Notes: generated by a model from the letters alone, not told the origin. A stretch of 64,000 nt of DNA from Desulfomonilaceae bacterium (GCA_041662605.1 JBAZSD010000009.1:83508-147507), one strand, 5' to 3'. Shown: positions 53,082-61,996, counted from the stretch's first letter. Program-made: numbers and translations.

Positions 53082-55826
53082 ATGATGAGGGCAAAGCTGT
53101 CAAAAATAATTATTTCCTCACTAGAAAAGCTCTATCGTTACGCTCCTCCGAGATTGACTTCATGGCTGTTGTTAAAACTGAGCTATTTTTCCCTCAAAAG
53201 ATCGCCACTGTTTGACAGACAGTATTACCTGATGTCAAACCCTGACGTCGCAGAGTCAGGCATTGATCCCATCATTCACTATTTGAAGGAAGGAGCGGCG
53301 CAAGGCAGAAATCCCAATCCATGGTTTGACACATCATTCTACATGTCTACGCATCCCGGCGTTGTCTCGGTAGGCATAAACCCTCTTTTCCACTACATGA
53401 TCTTGGGCGCCCACCAGGGATACAACCCTCACCCGCTTTTCGATACATCTTACTACGTCAAAGAGAACCCAACGGTTGCTGGGGCAGGAATCAATCCTCT
53501 GTCGCATTTCATTCTTGGCGGCTTCAAGTTAGGGTTGATTCCGCACCCTTTATTGAAGGATGTTTCTCCTGAGAACTATCTGGAAGAAACACGTAACAGA
53601 TTATTAACGAACAGGATGCTTAAGCTCTATGATGTGACTCCGGCCAAAATCGACTGGATGAAACGAAACGTTGAATCATTTAATATTAAGCCTCAGGTAA
53701 CCATAGTCATCTTTGGCGAGCCGGATAACGAAAGGTTAGACAAAAGCCTCAGATCAATTTCAGCCCAAGCCTACTCTTACTGGGACCTGGTAATCGCTGC
53801 AGGACAAGGTCCCATGCTTGAATTGGCCCCAAACTCAGCTTTGTTGAAAACACTCGGTGACAAAACTATGTTTTTCAGGGAACAGCGTTTGCTCGAATCG
53901 ACCTGTTGGGTTTCAGGCGCCTTTTTAGCTTTCCTGAAAAGCGGCGACACCTTAGCGCCTGACGCCTTATTTGAGTTGGTTAAAGAGTTGAATCTTAATT
54001 CGGCATGCGATCTCATCTATCCTGACGAATATCGGACCAGTATTGATGGGCAAGGCGCGTTCGTTTTTAAACCTGCCTGGTCTCCTGATCTGCTACTGGA
54101 AACCAACTATATTGGTGATTTCTTTCTCCTGAAAAGGGCTTTGTTTGATTCAATTGGAGGTCTAAGCAAGCTTCCCAACCAAGGAGGGATATACGATGTT
54201 CTGCTGAAGGTTTCAGAGATCAAATCAAACGTAACCCGACTGGCCATCCCACTGTTGCGCAGGCAAGCTCCGGCCTATGACAACGGCGACTTCGAACAGG
54301 AAGTTTTAAGAAACGCCCTAACAAGCCTGAAACAACCTGGAGAAGTGACGCCTCTTGAAATCCCTGGAACTTACAGGGTTAAACGAAGAATAAAAGGTCT
54401 GCCGTTAGTTTCCATCATAATACCTACGGCTTGTTCAGACCCAGATGAGAATTTGTTCCCGTGTTTTCGGACCATCATACATCGGACATCCTATTCCAAT
54501 TATGAAATAATCATAATGGACAATAGTCACGGAAAAATGACTAGGCAGGGTATCAAGGAGACTGTACCGGTATCCGGGAAATTAAGAGTGGTGGAATACG
54601 GCGACCGCTTCAACTATTCGGTTATAATGAACCGAGGAGCGGCCGAAGCTCGTGGCGATTATTTAATGTTGCTCAATGACGACATCGAGATAATTTCGCC
54701 CGACTGGATTGAATCAATGATCGAGTATGCTCAACTGGAGGAAGTCGGCGTTGTGGGAGCCAAGCTCTTGTATCCGTGGGGCTGTGTGCAGCACGCTGGA
54801 GGCCTTATTGTTGATGGACAGAGCCAGACTCGGCACGCTTTTCAACACCTGCGAGATGACCTTGAGTCTTACAATGGGCTTGGTTCGGTTGTTCGCAATT
54901 GTTCGTTCGTGACCTTCGCCGCAGCAATGATCAGGAAGGATGTGTTTATCGAGTTGGGAGGCCTGGATGAGCGATTCGATGTGGAATACAACGACTCGGA
55001 TTTTTCCCTCAAGGCAGGCGCCGCTGGATTGCGAGTCGTTTACACGCCGCATGCCGAATTGATTCACAAGGACGCCTCGACAAGATCATCATTTAAGATG
55101 GTGAAAATGGCCCGAAACATTGAGTTGTTTCGTGATAAATGGAGAGATATTGTCGAAGGTGGCGACCCCTATTACAACCCTAACCTGACACTTGAAGCGC
55201 CGGATTTCGGTATAGGTGACAGGCCGGTCATTGTTGAGCCGCTCTGGTCTGGAACAGACACGCTAGACTTCGGAGCGCATTACGGCCAGGGAAAACATCC
55301 GGCTGCGCAAATTGCCGTACGATCAACACTACCGCTCGTGATTGTGATTGATTCAACATCCTGCGGCGAGATGCGATTGTGGCCGAAAGAACATTTCGCA
55401 CGACTTATCTGGTTGTTGTCAACTCGAATTGGGGCTTCAGTAATTATAAACGATGATTTAAGAGCGTCCAGTTCAAGCGTGTGGGATTGTGATCTCGTAA
55501 TAGGTGGCTTGAACGAGAACATCAACTATGCCGCATCCAGCGGTATTCCAACGCTTGTAATATGGCCAGGGCAAGTGGCGCCGCAAGAATTTGGAAGTTT
55601 CAGCGAAAGAGCGATGGCTGTGAGGATGGCCGTGCCATGCGGTCCCTGCCACAAAAAGCGCTCTAAAGAATGCCCCTACGATTTGAAATGTTTGAATATG
55701 CTGTGGCCTTACAAGGTATTCGAGGCGGCGAAGGATTTGTTAGCCATTTCTGGACGCAGGCGAATTCCCGGCGAAACGTCTGGCTACATAGTTACCCCGA
55801 AATTGCCGGATAAGGGAATAAATTGA
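53082..55826 (+). CDS. Multidomain glycosyltransferase with N-terminal repeats
   Basis: 914 residues. Residues about 44-156 are three repeats of about 38 residues built on FD..YY...NP....GINP..H(Y/F)...G. A degraded GT2-like region precedes a GT2 domain (about 445-640) with LVSIIIPT, MLLNDDIEI and GAKLLYP; DERFDVEYNDSDF supplies acceptor-site acids. The last 230 residues resemble GT9/heptosyltransferases, with VAPQEFGSFS and a cysteine cluster VPCGPCHKKRSKECPYDLKC. It may act in two sugar-transfer steps. It lies between two polymerase-like genes. Confidence 0.82.
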   Translation: MMRAKLSKIIISSLEKLYRYAPPRLTSWLLLKLSYFSLKRSPLFDRQYYLMSNPDVAESGIDPIIHYLKEGAAQGRNPNPWFDTSFYMSTHPGVVSVGINPLFHYMILGAHQGYNPHPLFDTSYYVKENPTVAGAGINPLSHFILGGFKLGLIPHPLLKDVSPENYLEETRNRLLTNRMLKLYDVTPAKIDWMKRNVESFNIKPQVTIVIFGEPDNERLDKSLRSISAQAYSYWDLVIAAGQGPMLELAPNSALLKTLGDKTMFFREQRLLESTCWVSGAFLAFLKSGDTLAPDALFELVKELNLNSACDLIYPDEYRTSIDGQGAFVFKPAWSPDLLLETNYIGDFFLLKRALFDSIGGLSKLPNQGGIYDVLLKVSEIKSNVTRLAIPLLRRQAPAYDNGDFEQEVLRNALTSLKQPGEVTPLEIPGTYRVKRRIKGLPLVSIIIPTACSDPDENLFPCFRTIIHRTSYSNYEIIIMDNSHGKMTRQGIKETVPVSGKLRVVEYGDRFNYSVIMNRGAAEARGDYLMLLNDDIEIISPDWIESMIEYAQLEEVGVVGAKLLYPWGCVQHAGGLIVDGQSQTRHAFQHLRDDLESYNGLGSVVRNCSFVTFAAAMIRKDVFIELGGLDERFDVEYNDSDFSLKAGAAGLRVVYTPHAELIHKDASTRSSFKMVKMARNIELFRDKWRDIVEGGDPYYNPNLTLEAPDFGIGDRPVIVEPLWSGTDTLDFGAHYGQGKHPAAQIAVRSTLPLVIVIDSTSCGEMRLWPKEHFARLIWLLSTRIGASVIINDDLRASSSSVWDCDLVIGGLNENINYAASSGIPTLVIWPGQVAPQEFGSFSERAMAVRMAVPCGPCHKKRSKECPYDLKCLNMLWPYKVFEAAKDLLAISGRRRIPGETSGYIVTPKLPDKGIN

Positions 55827-57271
55827 TAGGATCGGTTCGAAAGATCGCCACTGTAGGGATTGGAGCCGCGACGGTCCAGGTTGTAACCGTCGCTCTCACC
55901 CCCATCATCACCAGATTGTATACCCCGGACGCTTTTGGAGGTTATGCTCTTTATTGGAGCGTAGCCGCTTTCTTTATTTCAGTTTCCGCCCTGAGATATG
56001 AAACCGCAATAGTTTTGGCCCGGTCGGATCGTGAGGCGGTGAACGCTGTTGGAGCTTGTTTGCTGGCATCCGTCTTTAACGCCACGCTGTGCTTGACACT
56101 CGCCCCCTTGATCGCTCAGAAGTTCCTTCCCTCGAATATGCTGGAGGAAACCCGTAGACTTATATTTTTTCTTCCAATTCTTGTACTCATTACAGCCTTG
56201 AATCAAATCATCGTATCCTGGCTCACGAGGAAGGAGGAATTCAGGAAATTCGCAATATCGGATGTATTGACGAGATTAATAGTCTACGTAAGTCAGATAA
56301 TGTTGGCCCTTGGCGGAATTAACTCCGCGTCAGGCCTCATAGGTGGAATAGTCATTGGTTACTCGATGGCTGGGATAATCCTTACGGTCTGTATTTTCCA
56401 AAATCAGGATGTATCTGTTTTCAAGAACGTGCATACAAGAGAAATTCTCCAGTGCCTCGTAAAGTACAAAAACCTTTCTCTCTACCTGACACCGTATACG
56501 ATTGTTCAAACTTTGCGGGAAAGGGCGGCGTATTTCATGATTGGCGGGTATGGCCGATCGTCTGAAGTTGGATATTATTCGCTGTCATCCAGGGCGCTGG
56601 CCCTACCTGTGTCACTTGTCGCCGGCGCAATCCGGCCGATTTTCTTTCAGAAGGCGGCTGGGTCCAACCTGAAAGACCTCGAGGACAGGGTCAACCTTGC
56701 GATAAGATTTATGGGGCTGTGTGTTGTTCCCTGTTGGGTTGTGCTCCTGTTGCACCACACCACGCTGTTCGGCCTGGTTTTTGGAAAGAGTTGGGAATCG
56801 GCGGGTGTCTACGCTGCCATTCTGTCAGTTCCAGCCATACCATTCCTTTTAGGATCGTGGCTCGACCGTTCTTTTGATATTCTGAGCCGACAGAGGCTGC
56901 ATTTTGTCATAGAGTCAATTTTCACATTAGTCGCGCTGACAGGGCTCACGATAGGAATTTTCATCTTTAAGAGCGTCTTGATAGCCGTAATAATACAATC
57001 CGGCGTGGCCACAGTTTACTATGCCTGTTACCTTCTGGTAATCTACCGCATAGCTGGATTCGGAGTTGTTAGCCTGGGAATATCCACCGCTTACTGGCTG
57101 GTCGCTTTTGTCGCAGCAGTGGTTTTCGGTTCCGTCATTTCAGTTTTTATTACTGGAATGAGCGGCGCTCTGGTTTTTGGGGCATTGGTTCTATTGAGTG
57201 TCGGAGCCTACGCCCTGCTTACGATCTCAAAATTAAAAAACGAACCGGCAGTGTCAAGTCAGCATGATTGA
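55823..57271 (+). CDS. Polysaccharide flippase (Wzx/MATE-like)
   Basis: 482 residues. The TTG start overlaps the upstream stop (TTGA). About 12-14 membrane segments with GAATVQVVTVALTPIITRLYTPDAFG, the family N-terminal signature. It would flip lipid-linked repeat units across the inner membrane. Confidence 0.9.
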   Translation: MIGSVRKIATVGIGAATVQVVTVALTPIITRLYTPDAFGGYALYWSVAAFFISVSALRYETAIVLARSDREAVNAVGACLLASVFNATLCLTLAPLIAQKFLPSNMLEETRRLIFFLPILVLITALNQIIVSWLTRKEEFRKFAISDVLTRLIVYVSQIMLALGGINSASGLIGGIVIGYSMAGIILTVCIFQNQDVSVFKNVHTREILQCLVKYKNLSLYLTPYTIVQTLRERAAYFMIGGYGRSSEVGYYSLSSRALALPVSLVAGAIRPIFFQKAAGSNLKDLEDRVNLAIRFMGLCVVPCWVVLLLHHTTLFGLVFGKSWESAGVYAAILSVPAIPFLLGSWLDRSFDILSRQRLHFVIESIFTLVALTGLTIGIFIFKSVLIAVIIQSGVATVYYACYLLVIYRIAGFGVVSLGISTAYWLVAFVAAVVFGSVISVFITGMSGALVFGALVLLSVGAYALLTISKLKNEPAVSSQHD

Positions 57272-57298
57272 TTTGATGCCCGTCAATGGAGGGCTTAG

Positions 57299-58564
57299 TT
57301 GGTTTTTCCCCCATTTTTAGCCTTGTGGTGGCCTGTAATGTTGATAATCTCCATAACTGTGCTCCTGGGGCTGAAACTTAAAACCTGGGTCGCTCCTGCT
57401 ACTGTTTTTGGAATCCTGTGGTCTGCTATAATGTTCCTAAATGTGGCGTTCATGCCTGACTATCTCGTTTCAACCGCTGGGTTGTGGATCGTGTGCCTGT
57501 TCATTTTTTGTTTCGGTCTTGGATCAGTATTAGAAAAATTCGGTTCCCGAAACCACGTCTCACGTCTCCATCAGACAACTGAATTCGAACTCCCCCTGCT
57601 GCGTTTTATCACCGTCTCTCTTTCCCTGGTCGGGTTTTGCGCTGTCCTCATAATCATAAGAGACCATATTGGAAGCATGTCCGGATCGAACCCGTTGGAT
57701 GTTATTCACCAGATAGCCATGGCCGAAACAAAATTCAGACATCTGGACGTTAAGAGGCCACAGTATTTCAGCCTCATTAACACGGCGTTTTACTCTAGCG
57801 CTCTCTTTGGCGGACTACTGTTCTCCCGTCGAATTCCCGGCTCGAAAATCATTGGTCTGGCGCCTTTAATCGTGGCCCTGGTTTATTCTCTGATTACGAC
57901 TGCAAAATCTACCCTTCTACAGCCGTTACTCATGTGGATAAGCGCCTATGGAGCAGCTCTGCTTTTACAGTCAAGGGACAGGTCGATGAAACTCGGAATG
58001 TCCGGGTGGATTCTGATAGGCTGTTTGGCAATATTAATTTCGGGTATCACCCTGTTCACATTTTATTTAAGATACCCGAACAAGAGTCTTTGGGATGCGG
58101 TAGCCTTGAATATCGTCAACTATGTCACGTTCGGTTTGCCTCCTTTTGTTTTCTGGTGTGACAAGGCGCACATTCTTGGATTGAGCCCTGATTACGGCAA
58201 ATGGACGTTTTCAGGCGTATTTGATTTTATGGGACTGGGGACTCGGGAACTCGGCATATATAAACAATTTTTTGAAATAGGTTCGTTGACCTCAAATCTC
58301 TACAGCGCTTTCCGCGGTTTGATCCAGGATTTCACTTTTCCCGGGGCAATCTTACTTACAGTGACGACCGGAGCGATTGCGAACCTGGCCTATCGGTCGG
58401 TGAAAGCTGGAAATATCGCCACATTAGGGATTCTCGCTGGTATATATTCCTTCGTGTTTTGGTCTCCTATTGTAAGCTTGTTTGTATACAACGCCATTCT
58501 ATTTGCCGCAATTCTATTTGCGTTCTACTGCGGTTTAGTGGGCCAGATCATTAAGCGTAAGTGA
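57299..58564 (+). CDS. Oligosaccharide repeat unit polymerase-like membrane protein (Wzy-type)
   Basis: 421 residues, TTG start behind GGAGGG. About 11 membrane segments, with a periplasmic loop near 240-310 that contains KWTFSGVFDFMGLGTRELG. It resembles Wzy polymerases in layout; the precise reaction is not readable from sequence. With the flippase it completes a Wzx/Wzy route. Confidence 0.78.
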   Translation: MVFPPFLALWWPVMLIISITVLLGLKLKTWVAPATVFGILWSAIMFLNVAFMPDYLVSTAGLWIVCLFIFCFGLGSVLEKFGSRNHVSRLHQTTEFELPLLRFITVSLSLVGFCAVLIIIRDHIGSMSGSNPLDVIHQIAMAETKFRHLDVKRPQYFSLINTAFYSSALFGGLLFSRRIPGSKIIGLAPLIVALVYSLITTAKSTLLQPLLMWISAYGAALLLQSRDRSMKLGMSGWILIGCLAILISGITLFTFYLRYPNKSLWDAVALNIVNYVTFGLPPFVFWCDKAHILGLSPDYGKWTFSGVFDFMGLGTRELGIYKQFFEIGSLTSNLYSAFRGLIQDFTFPGAILLTVTTGAIANLAYRSVKAGNIATLGILAGIYSFVFWSPIVSLFVYNAILFAAILFAFYCGLVGQIIKRK

Positions 58565-58597
58565 AATTGCTTGACCTATTATCTTGCAATAGAGTAT

Positions 58598-58612
58598 GTT
58601 CATGGTGTGAAC
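58598..58612. promoter_or_regulatory. Possible operator of the winged-helix gene
   Basis: Inverted repeat GTTCA-N5-TGAAC, 38 bp before the start of the regulator at 58651. Autoregulation is a guess. Confidence 0.35.
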
Positions 58613-58650
58613 ACTTTATAGAAGTGAGAGTAGTTCCCTAATATATTAAC

Positions 58651-59232
58651 ATGCCGGCGTTTCAGGAAACAAAAAATCAGGCTGAACAGGAAAAGCTGCT
58701 CCAGTTGATGAGCAAGATCGAAAGCAATCCGACTATCTCGCAGCGGGCGCTCGCGTCCGAACTCGGGATCGCTCTAGGACTTCTGAACGCTTATCTCAAG
58801 CGGTGCATTGTTAAAGGTTGGATTAAAGCGGGTAACGTCTCAGCCAAACGGTTGGTCTATTTCCTTACCCCAGAAGGATTTGTTGAGAAAAGCAGGATTG
58901 TCGGCGGCTATCTTTCAAAGTCTTTCACCCTGTTCAGGGATGCGAAAACACAATGTGAAGCCATTTTTGAGTTGTGCCGGGAAATGGACTGGACAAAAAT
59001 TGCTATAGTCGGTGACGGAGACTTGGCCGATATAGCCACGCTTGTGGCTCATGGGATAGGCATATCGGTCGAGAAAATTGGCGCCGACAGAGATTTGACT
59101 TCTTACGACGCAGTTTTGATTACAGACATGGATAATCCGCAGTCGGTCTATGACAACTTGAAGACAAAGGTTAAAATAGACAGGCTTTTGTTTCTCAGTA
59201 TGCTTCATATTTCGAGAAATGTGGATTGCTAG
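58651..59232 (+). CDS. Winged-helix regulator with extra Rossmann-like domain
   Basis: 193 residues. Residues about 10-80 form a winged helix (SQRALASELGIALGLLNAYL and WIKAGN) of the type found in polysaccharide loci (MarR-like EPS-associated regulators). Residues about 95-185 add a domain with KIAIVGDGDLADIATLVAHG and SYDAVLITDMDNPQSV, which looks like a small Rossmann or CoA/sugar-nucleotide-type fold, absent from the shorter relatives. It could sense a polysaccharide precursor and control the locus. Confidence 0.75.
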   Translation: MPAFQETKNQAEQEKLLQLMSKIESNPTISQRALASELGIALGLLNAYLKRCIVKGWIKAGNVSAKRLVYFLTPEGFVEKSRIVGGYLSKSFTLFRDAKTQCEAIFELCREMDWTKIAIVGDGDLADIATLVAHGIGISVEKIGADRDLTSYDAVLITDMDNPQSVYDNLKTKVKIDRLLFLSMLHISRNVDC

Positions 59233-59346
59233 TATAGCTTAGTATTTTTTTCGATCCAACAGATCAAATATCTTGATTAATTAATTATATCAGCATATTA
59301 TGTTGTATTGCATGGGGCGGAGCTTTATTTAATTTTTAGATTACAA

Positions 59347-59371
59347 GGGGGTAGCCCGCGGTTCTGCCCTG
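59347..59371. repeat. Degenerate palindrome, left edge of TA array
   Basis: AGGGGGTAGCCCGCGG then TTCTGCCCT resembles GGGTAGACCCGCGTGTCTACCC at 61960-61981, with the stem partly lost. Both follow a TTTAATTTTTAG-like stretch. Confidence 0.5.
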
Positions 59372-59407
59372 ACTCCCGAACATTCCCGCTCCGGAACGAG
59401 GTTTTCC

Positions 59408-59620
59408 ATGAACGAGAATATAAGACAAGATCTAATCAAGACAATTCTAACGCTGGATGACGAAAATGTATTAGCGGTTCGCGAATATATAGAATTCATT
59501 AGTGACGTTCAGGAAGAAGAACCTACGAGCCAGGATTTACAAGCCATCTTTAAAGGTCTTCAGGAATTTGCCAATGGCGAATATGTGACATGGGAAAAAC
59601 CTCACCCCGATGGCCTATAA
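59408..59620 (+). CDS. Probable antitoxin
   Basis: 70 residues. Acidic, helical, with LDDENVLAVREYIEFI. It overlaps the following RelE-type toxin gene by 11 bp, so it should be its antitoxin. I do not recognise a named family; a DUF2281-like or RelB-like protein is possible. Confidence 0.65.
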   Translation: MNENIRQDLIKTILTLDDENVLAVREYIEFISDVQEEEPTSQDLQAIFKGLQEFANGEYVTWEKPHPDGL

Positions 59621-59873
59621 AGTACTGTTGACCAAAACTGCTTACAAAGCTTATAACAAGACTACGGGAAAGTTAAAGCTTGGAATTGATCGTTGTCTAT
59701 CGGACCTTGAGATCACTCCGAATTTTGGGCCTGGGATCAAGAAACTAAAGGGTCTAGTTGGCTGTTTCAGATATCAAATAGGGGGCCTACGCCTGATTTA
59801 TGAGGTCCATGAAGACCTGATGGAAGTCAGAGTATATAGCATCAGACCCAGGGGTGACGTGTACAAACACTGA
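59610..59873 (+). CDS. RelE/ParE-family toxin
   Basis: 87 residues. Typical of the RelE/ParE fold: KVLLTKTAYKAYNK, CFRYQIGGLRLIYEV and VRVYSIRPRGDVYKH, with the C-terminal R..Y ends used in mRNA cleavage by RelE-type members. Pairs with the overlapping upstream gene. Confidence 0.82.
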   Translation: MAYKVLLTKTAYKAYNKTTGKLKLGIDRCLSDLEITPNFGPGIKKLKGLVGCFRYQIGGLRLIYEVHEDLMEVRVYSIRPRGDVYKH

Positions 59874-59902
59874 CGTTCCTGCCACATCCTTTGGACAATC
59901 AA

Positions 59903-59933
59903 GGGGTTCAAAATCTTGAACCCATACGGCGCC
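59903..59933. repeat. 31-bp palindromic repeat, copy 1
   Basis: GGGGTTCAAAATCTTGAACC, then CATACGGCGCC. Inverted arms GGGTTCAA/TTGAACCC around AATC. Lies between the RelE-type gene and the nucleotidyltransferase gene. Confidence 0.85.
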
Positions 59934-59937
59934 CGAC

Positions 59938-60297
59938 ATGCAAATAGAAATCTCCTCGTATATTGTTCGATCAAAACAGCGGGAACATGAACGCTGGAAA
60001 GCGTTGAAGCGCAGCCACGACAAGGCTTGGTCGCTGGCTCGCACAGCGGCGGAATTTCTACGCAACAATTATGGCGTCAGCAAAATAGTTGTGTTTGGAT
60101 CGGTAGCGCAAGCTGAACTATTTCATCCTGGGTCCGATGTGGATTTGGCCGTATGGGGATTATATCCCAGCGTTTATTTAAGGGCGGTTGGTCAACTACA
60201 GGCGCTTGATCCACAGATATCGATCGACCTGATTATGTTTGAAGAGGCGCCTGAGGCACTGCAGCAGGAGATACTAAAGAAGGGCGTTGAAACTTGA
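59938..60297 (+). CDS. MNT-type nucleotidyltransferase (antitoxin-like)
   Basis: 119 residues. The minimal nucleotidyltransferase motif is FGSVAQAELFHPGSDVDLAV (GS ... DVD), with the DxD catalytic acids. In MntA/HepT systems this protein AMPylates the HEPN toxin. The next gene starts with TTGA overlapping this stop. Confidence 0.8.
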   Translation: MQIEISSYIVRSKQREHERWKALKRSHDKAWSLARTAAEFLRNNYGVSKIVVFGSVAQAELFHPGSDVDLAVWGLYPSVYLRAVGQLQALDPQISIDLIMFEEAPEALQQEILKKGVET

Positions 60298-60785
60298 CAT
60301 TTGTTTTTTTGACATTAGTTGGGCGCATTGAGCAGTCTTTGGTGGACCTGGAAACGATTGTGGACCGGGCCGAAACTCTGGCTGACAAGTACAGATCGAG
60401 TTTGGACGATGGTTATCTGGACGGGGTTGCGCTAAATTTGCATGCGTTTTATTCGGCGATAGAAAAAATATTTGAGGATATTTCAAGGACTATAGACGCC
60501 GGCGTTCCTGCCGGACCTGATTGGCATCGCGACCTCCTACTACAAATGTCCGCTGAGATCCCCGGAGTGCGTCCACCTGTCATTAGTAGACACACTAGGC
60601 TGGTTCTTGATGAGTTTCGGGGTTTCCGCCATGTTGTCCGTAACATTTATACCTTCAATCTGCGGGCTGATCGTGTCATTGAGTTGACAGGAAGAGCTAA
60701 TGATTGTGTTTCCTCAGTGCAGGACGATCTCCACAAATTTATCGACTTCATTGTCAAACTCGGCAAGGCCATTGACACTGATTAA
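60294..60785 (+). CDS. HEPN-like (HepT-like) toxin
   Basis: 163 residues, TTG start. Helical, with a HEPN-like RNase region FRGFRHVVRN (about residues 108-117). The classic RX4-6H is shortened to RX3H here, and the HXY tyrosine used by MntA is not at its usual place. It pairs with the nucleotidyltransferase. It may be a distinct HEPN branch. Confidence 0.7.
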   Translation: MTFVFLTLVGRIEQSLVDLETIVDRAETLADKYRSSLDDGYLDGVALNLHAFYSAIEKIFEDISRTIDAGVPAGPDWHRDLLLQMSAEIPGVRPPVISRHTRLVLDEFRGFRHVVRNIYTFNLRADRVIELTGRANDCVSSVQDDLHKFIDFIVKLGKAIDTD

Positions 60786-60942
60786 TAGGGGCCGGGCGTA
60801 CAGCCGTAAACCTTTATGTCATAAACTCGGTGTGGCTAAGACTATGGCCATCTCGCTCCAAATTGGAGATGACCGGTGATTACATCCTGGCCCTGTATGA
60901 ATTACAAATATCTCAGTTCCGGGCGGCGTCATAATACCGATA

Positions 60943-60973
60943 GGGGTTCAAAATCTTGAACCCATACGGCGCC
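60943..60973. repeat. 31-bp palindromic repeat, copy 2
   Basis: Identical to copy 1 over 31 bp. Lies between the HEPN-like gene and higB2 and is preceded by ATAATACCG. Confidence 0.85.
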
Positions 60974-61070
60974 ACGGGCAGGATCTAAATGATACGTGGT
61001 TCGAGACGTGTCCGACAGTTTCACGCAAATGTATTCGTCAGATTAGCATGTCTAACCGGACTTGGACATT

Positions 61071-61367
61071 GTGAAAGTTCTAATGCGTAAGAAGATTATA
61101 GCATTCTGTAGTTTTGGAGACGCCAAAGCCAGGAAACTCTTAAGAACCTGGTTGAGCGAAACAGAAGACGCAACGTGGCAATCCCCATCAGATATCCGAA
61201 ATTGTAATCGGACAGCAGACTTTCTTGCCGGGAATCGCGTCGTATTTAATGTAGGTGGAAATGACTACAGAATAGTTTCAGTTGTCGACTACTTGCAGCA
61301 GGTTGTAATTATCCGATGGGTCGGATATCATAAGGATTATGACCGAATTGACGCTACCATAGTATAG
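61071..61367 (+). CDS. higB: HigB-family toxin, second copy
   Basis: The start is the GTG at 61071, giving MKVLMRKKIIAF; the frame extends to a TTG at 61062. 98 residues with NRVVFNVGGNDYRIVS and VIIRWVGYHKDYDRID. A diverged relative of the island HigB, more distant in the N-terminal half. Confidence 0.85.
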   Translation: MKVLMRKKIIAFCSFGDAKARKLLRTWLSETEDATWQSPSDIRNCNRTADFLAGNRVVFNVGGNDYRIVSVVDYLQQVVIIRWVGYHKDYDRIDATIV

Positions 61368-61393
61368 AACTTCCAGTTAGTGAGGCGAATTCC

Positions 61394-61768
61394 ATGACTA
61401 TAGCGCCCATCAGAACAGAGGCCGACTATGACACCGTTATGGCTCGAATAGATGAACTTTGGGGCAGTGATCCGGGAACAAGCGCCGGTGATGAATTGGA
61501 AGTGCTTATTGACCTTGCTTGGGTTTACGAGAAAAAACATCATCACATCGATCCGCCGAGTCCACTGGAAATCCTTGAGTATCGTCTGGATCAGATGGGA
61601 CTGAGCACTGAAGAAATTCAACGAGTCATGGAATTCCGGAAAAAGGTCCCGGAGATTATTAGTCGAGAAAGCGGCCTAGGTCCTGAAATTGTCAACCTTT
61701 TCAGTGGCATTCCGTTTGAGGCGTTCCTGGATCTCGGGGATTCATCGACCGTATCTAAATCCAAATGA
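61394..61768 (+). CDS. higA: HigA-family antitoxin, second copy
   Basis: 124 residues. IRTEADYDTVMARIDELW is the HigA N-terminal region and the C-terminal HTH (about 72-115) contains MGLSTEEIQRVMEFRKKVPE. It pairs with the HigB gene 26 bp upstream. Confidence 0.83.
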   Translation: MTIAPIRTEADYDTVMARIDELWGSDPGTSAGDELEVLIDLAWVYEKKHHHIDPPSPLEILEYRLDQMGLSTEEIQRVMEFRKKVPEIISRESGLGPEIVNLFSGIPFEAFLDLGDSSTVSKSK

Positions 61769-61860
61769 ATATGTGCATGATTGTCATCTCGAGCGAGCCT
61801 TGCGACAAGATCTTTCCCTTCCCCTGGAAAAACACGACCTGTCTTGAGAGAACATCCATT

Positions 61861-61877
61861 TAACCCTGTAAGGGTTA
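61861..61877. repeat. Small palindrome
   Basis: TAACCCTGTAAGGGTTA, a 7-bp perfect stem, directly before copy 3 of the 31-bp repeat. Confidence 0.5.
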
Positions 61878-61886
61878 CACATAATA

Positions 61887-61922
61887 CCGTAGGGGTTCAA
61901 AATCTTGAACCCCTACGGCGCC
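61887..61922. repeat. 31-bp palindromic repeat, copy 3, with perfect 14-bp arms
   Basis: CCGTAGGGGTTCAA and TTGAACCCCTACGG pair perfectly around AATC, followed by CGCC. Core copy is 61892-61922; copies 1 and 2 differ by one base (CATACGG rather than CCTACGG). Confidence 0.88.
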
Positions 61923-61959
61923 ATGCCACCATTTTTATTCAATTTTTAGGATTTTGTAG

Positions 61960-61981
61960 GGGTAGACCCGCGTGTCTACCC
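61960..61981. repeat. Palindromic element, right edge of TA array
   Basis: GGGTAGACCCGCGTGTCTAC then CC: perfect 8-bp stem GGGTAGAC / GTCTACCC, loop CCGCGT, preceded by GTAG. Same family as 59347-59371. Confidence 0.75.
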
Positions 61982-61996
61982 TCTTAAACCGTTTCC

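Noticed and set aside
61781..61987. 68-residue frame after higA2
   Set aside because: It runs through two palindromic repeats and has no coding character.
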